Positions 61,638 through 64,000 of a stretch of 64,000 nucleotides of DNA are shown in pieces. The notes beneath the pieces were generated by a model that was not told the DNA's origin, made no database searches, and saw nothing but the letters and a program-made list of their open reading frames with translations. The position numbers and the translations under genes are program-made. Every line of letters begins with the position of its first letter. The first letter of the stretch is position 1. The stretch is from contig NZ_VMNX01000005.1 of assembly GCF_009377235.1 (NCBI RefSeq), positions 1 through 64,000 on the forward strand. The letters are read 5' to 3'. The stretch is from Streptomyces acidicola. GTDB lineage: Bacteria; Actinomycetota; Actinomycetes; Streptomycetales; Streptomycetaceae.

Positions 61638-64000
61638 TTGTCCCCGACCAGCGAGACCGCGAAGGGCGGCCGCCGACTCGTCATTGTCGAGTCGCCTGCC
61701 AAGGCGAAGACGATCAAGGGCTATCTCGGCCCCGGCTACATCGTCGAGGCGAGCGTCGGGCACATCCGTGACCTTCCGAACGGCGCCGCGGAGGTGCCCG
61801 AGCAGTACACCGGCGAGGTGCGCCGCCTCGGCGTGGACGTCGAGCACGACTTCCAGCCCGTCTACGTGGTCAACGCCGATAAAAAGGCCCAGGTCAAGAA
61901 GCTCAAGGACCTCCTGAAGGAATCGGACGAGCTCTTCCTCGCCACCGATGAGGACCGCGAGGGCGAGGCCATCGCCTGGCACCTCCAGGAAGTCCTCAAG
62001 CCCAAGATCCCGGTCAAGCGGATGGTGTTCCACGAGATCACCAAGGACGCGATCCGCGAGGCCGTCGCCAACCCGCGCCAGCTCAACAAGAAGCTGGTCG
62101 ACGCCCAGGAGACCCGCCGCATCCTCGACCGCCTCTACGGCTACGAGGTCTCGCCGGTCCTGTGGAAGAAGGTCATGCCGCGGCTGTCGGCGGGCCGTGT
62201 GCAGTCCGTGGCGACTCGGCTCGTCGTGGAGCGGGAGCGGGAGCGCATGGCGTTCCGCTCCGCCGAGTACTGGGACCTGACCGGCACCTTCGGCACCGGC
62301 CGCGCCGGCGATGTGTCCGACCCGTCCTCGCTGGTCGCGCGGCTGACCGCGGTCGACGGCCGGCGGGTCGCCCAGGGCCGTGACTTCGACTCGCTCGGCC
62401 GGCTCAAGAGCGCGAACACGCTGCACCTGGACGAGGCCAACGCCCGCGCGCTGGCCGCCGCCCTGGAGAGCACGCGGTTCTCCGTGCGCTCGGTCGAGTC
62501 CAAGCCGTACCGGCGCTCGCCGTACGCGCCGTTCCGTACGACGACGCTCCAGCAGGAGGCCAGCCGCAAGCTCGGCTTCGGCGCGAAGGCGACCATGCAG
62601 GTCGCGCAGAAGCTGTACGAGAACGGCTACATCACGTACATGCGTACGGACTCCACGACGCTGAGCGACACCGCGGTCTCGGCGGCCCGCGCCCAGGTCA
62701 CGCAGCTGTACGGCGCCGACTACCTGCCGGACCGGCCGCGTACGTACGCCGGGAAGGTCAAGAACGCGCAGGAGGCGCACGAGGCGATCCGGCCCTCGGG
62801 CGATCGTTTCCGCACGCCCGCCGAGACGGGGCTGACCGGCGACCAGTTCAAGCTCTACGAGCTGATCTGGAAGCGGACGGTCGCCTCGCAGATGAAGGAC
62901 GCGACCGGGAACTCCGTCACCGTCAAGATCGGCGGCGCCGCTGCCGACGGGCGGGACGTCGAGTTCAGCGCGTCCGGCAAGACGATCACGTTCCACGGCT
63001 TCCTGAAGGCGTACGTCGAGGGCGCGGACGACCCGAACGCCGAGCTCGACGACCGCGAGCGCCGGCTGCCCCAGGTCAACCAGGGTGACGCCCTGAGCGC
63101 CGAGGAGATCACGGTCGACGGGCACGCAACCAAGCCCCCGGCCCGTTACACCGAGGCCAGCCTGGTCAAGGAGCTCGAAGAGCGCGAGATCGGCCGCCCG
63201 TCGACGTACGCGTCGATCATCGGGACGATCCTCGACCGCGGCTATGTGTTCAAGAAGGGCACGGCCCTGGTGCCGTCCTTCCTGTCCTTCGCCGTCGTCA
63301 ACCTCCTGGAGAAGCACTTCGGGCGGCTCGTCGACTACGACTTCACCGCCAGGATGGAGGACGACCTCGACCGCATCGCGCGCGGCGAGGCGCAGTCCGT
63401 GCCGTGGCTGAAGCGGTTCTACTTCGGCGAAGGCGCGAACGGCGACGGCAGCGCCGCCGAGGCGGGCAACGGCGACGGGGACCACCTGGGTGGCCTGAAG
63501 GAGCTGGTCACCGACCTCGGCGCGATCGACGCGCGCGAGGTGTCGTCCTTCCCCGTCGGCAGCGACATCGTGCTCCGGGTCGGCCGCTACGGCCCGTACA
63601 TCGAGCGCGGCGACAAGGACTCCGGGAACCACCAGCGCGCGGACATCCCGGACGACCTCGCTCCGGACGAGCTGAGCGTCGAGCTCGCGGAGGAACTGCT
63701 CGCCAAGCCGAGCGGTGACTTCGAACTGGGCGCCGACCCCTCGACCGGCCACCAGATCGTCGCCAAGGACGGCCGCTACGGTCCGTACGTCACCGAGGTG
63801 CTCCCCGAGGGCACCCCGAAGACCGGCAAGAACGCGGTCAAGCCGCGCACGGCCTCGCTGTTCAAGTCGATGTCGCTGGACACGGTGACCCTTGAGGACG
63901 CGCTCAGGCTGATGTCGCTGCCCCGCGTCGTCGGCACCGACGCCGAGGGCCAGGAGATCACCGCGCAGAACGGCCGTTACGGCCCGTACCTGAAGAAGGG
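61638..64000 (+). CDS. topA: DNA topoisomerase I, 3' end outside window
   Basis: Starts at TTG 61638 with GAGAAG upstream; 787 codons are in the window and it continues past the edge. [24 protein letters not shown] and [15 protein letters not shown]. The active Tyr is in [11 protein letters not shown]. The C-terminal region has the repeats of actinobacterial TopA ([33 protein letters not shown]), which replace zinc fingers. It relaxes negative supercoils. Confidence 0.97.
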   Translation, partial: MSPTSETAKGGRRLVIVESPAKAKTIKGYLGPGYIVEASVGHIRDLPNGAAEVPEQYTGEVRRLGVDVEHDFQPVYVVNADKKAQVKKLKDLLKESDELFLATDEDREGEAIAWHLQEVLKPKIPVKRMVFHEITKDAIREAVANPRQLNKKLVDAQETRRILDRLYGYEVSPVLWKKVMPRLSAGRVQSVATRLVVERERERMAFRSAEYWDLTGTFGTGRAGDVSDPSSLVARLTAVDGRRVAQGRDFDSLGRLKSANTLHLDEANARALAAALESTRFSVRSVESKPYRRSPYAPFRTTTLQQEASRKLGFGAKATMQVAQKLYENGYITYMRTDSTTLSDTAVSAARAQVTQLYGADYLPDRPRTYAGKVKNAQEAHEAIRPSGDRFRTPAETGLTGDQFKLYELIWKRTVASQMKDATGNSVTVKIGGAAADGRDVEFSASGKTITFHGFLKAYVEGADDPNAELDDRERRLPQVNQGDALSAEEITVDGHATKPPARYTEASLVKELEEREIGRPSTYASIIGTILDRGYVFKKGTALVPSFLSFAVVNLLEKHFGRLVDYDFTARMEDDLDRIARGEAQSVPWLKRFYFGEGANGDGSAAEAGNGDGDHLGGLKELVTDLGAIDAREVSSFPVGSDIVLRVGRYGPYIERGDKDSGNHQRADIPDDLAPDELSVELAEELLAKPSGDFELGADPSTGHQIVAKDGRYGPYVTEVLPEGTPKTGKNAVKPRTASLFKSMSLDTVTLEDALRLMSLPRVVGTDAEGQEITAQNGRYGPYLKK

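Overview
The window is high-GC actinobacterial DNA and almost certainly comes from a Streptomyces chromosome. From about 17.3 kb to the right edge it carries, in order, a conserved Streptomyces neighbourhood: class A PBP, wblA, two ArsA/MinD-like ATPases, crp, nth, a MarP-like protease, nhaA, acs, a 6C RNA, a tad/flp cluster, a DEAD/DEAH helicase, bldG with its partner anti-sigma factor, hppA and topA. Developmental and cell-envelope functions dominate.

Region 1 (1-17.3 kb) is accessory DNA to the left of a tRNA-Pro gene whose 3' end faces it. Its left part is an integrative mobilisable element: a DUF317 gene, a small zinc-ribbon protein, a lipoprotein, a small regulator-like gene, a HUH relaxase with a MobC-like partner, a DUF2637 membrane protein, a phage-type zinc-finger protein, a winged-helix replication protein with about seven internal iterons, an XRE regulator, an excisionase and a tyrosine integrase with an embedded LacI-type helix-turn-helix. 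Two copies of one 11-5-11 bp palindrome, next to the XRE gene and the small regulator-like gene, suggest a KorSA/Pra-like switch as in pSAM2. Three element genes look interrupted by a single surplus base. The right part (11.6-17.0 kb) holds four co-directional genes that look like a defence cassette: an XRE-DUF488 fusion, an unknown 272-residue protein, a STAND NTPase and an HNH enzyme of the phosphorothioate-DNA restriction (ScoMcrA/SprMcrA) type.

Region 2 (17.4-46.3 kb) is core chromosome with housekeeping and stress genes. Points of interest are isolated DnaA boxes in two divergent promoter regions, a Crp-type site upstream of crp, a 27-bp minisatellite forming a small ORF coupled to the genes on both sides, a SulP-STAS-carbonic anhydrase fusion, a Fic-like protein with a degenerate motif, and a small ORF with host-atypical codon use.

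Region 3 (46.3-52.1 kb) is a 6C RNA followed by a tightly overlapping seven-gene tad/flp-type cluster (Ssd/CpaE, CpaF, TadB, TadC, DUF4244 pilin-like, TadE, Rv3654c-like). Region 4 (52.1-64.0 kb) has a MrfA-like helicase, the bldG operon, the H+-pyrophosphatase, a lipoprotein, a methyltransferase, and topA running off the right edge. All assignments were made by reading the sequence; no database search was run.
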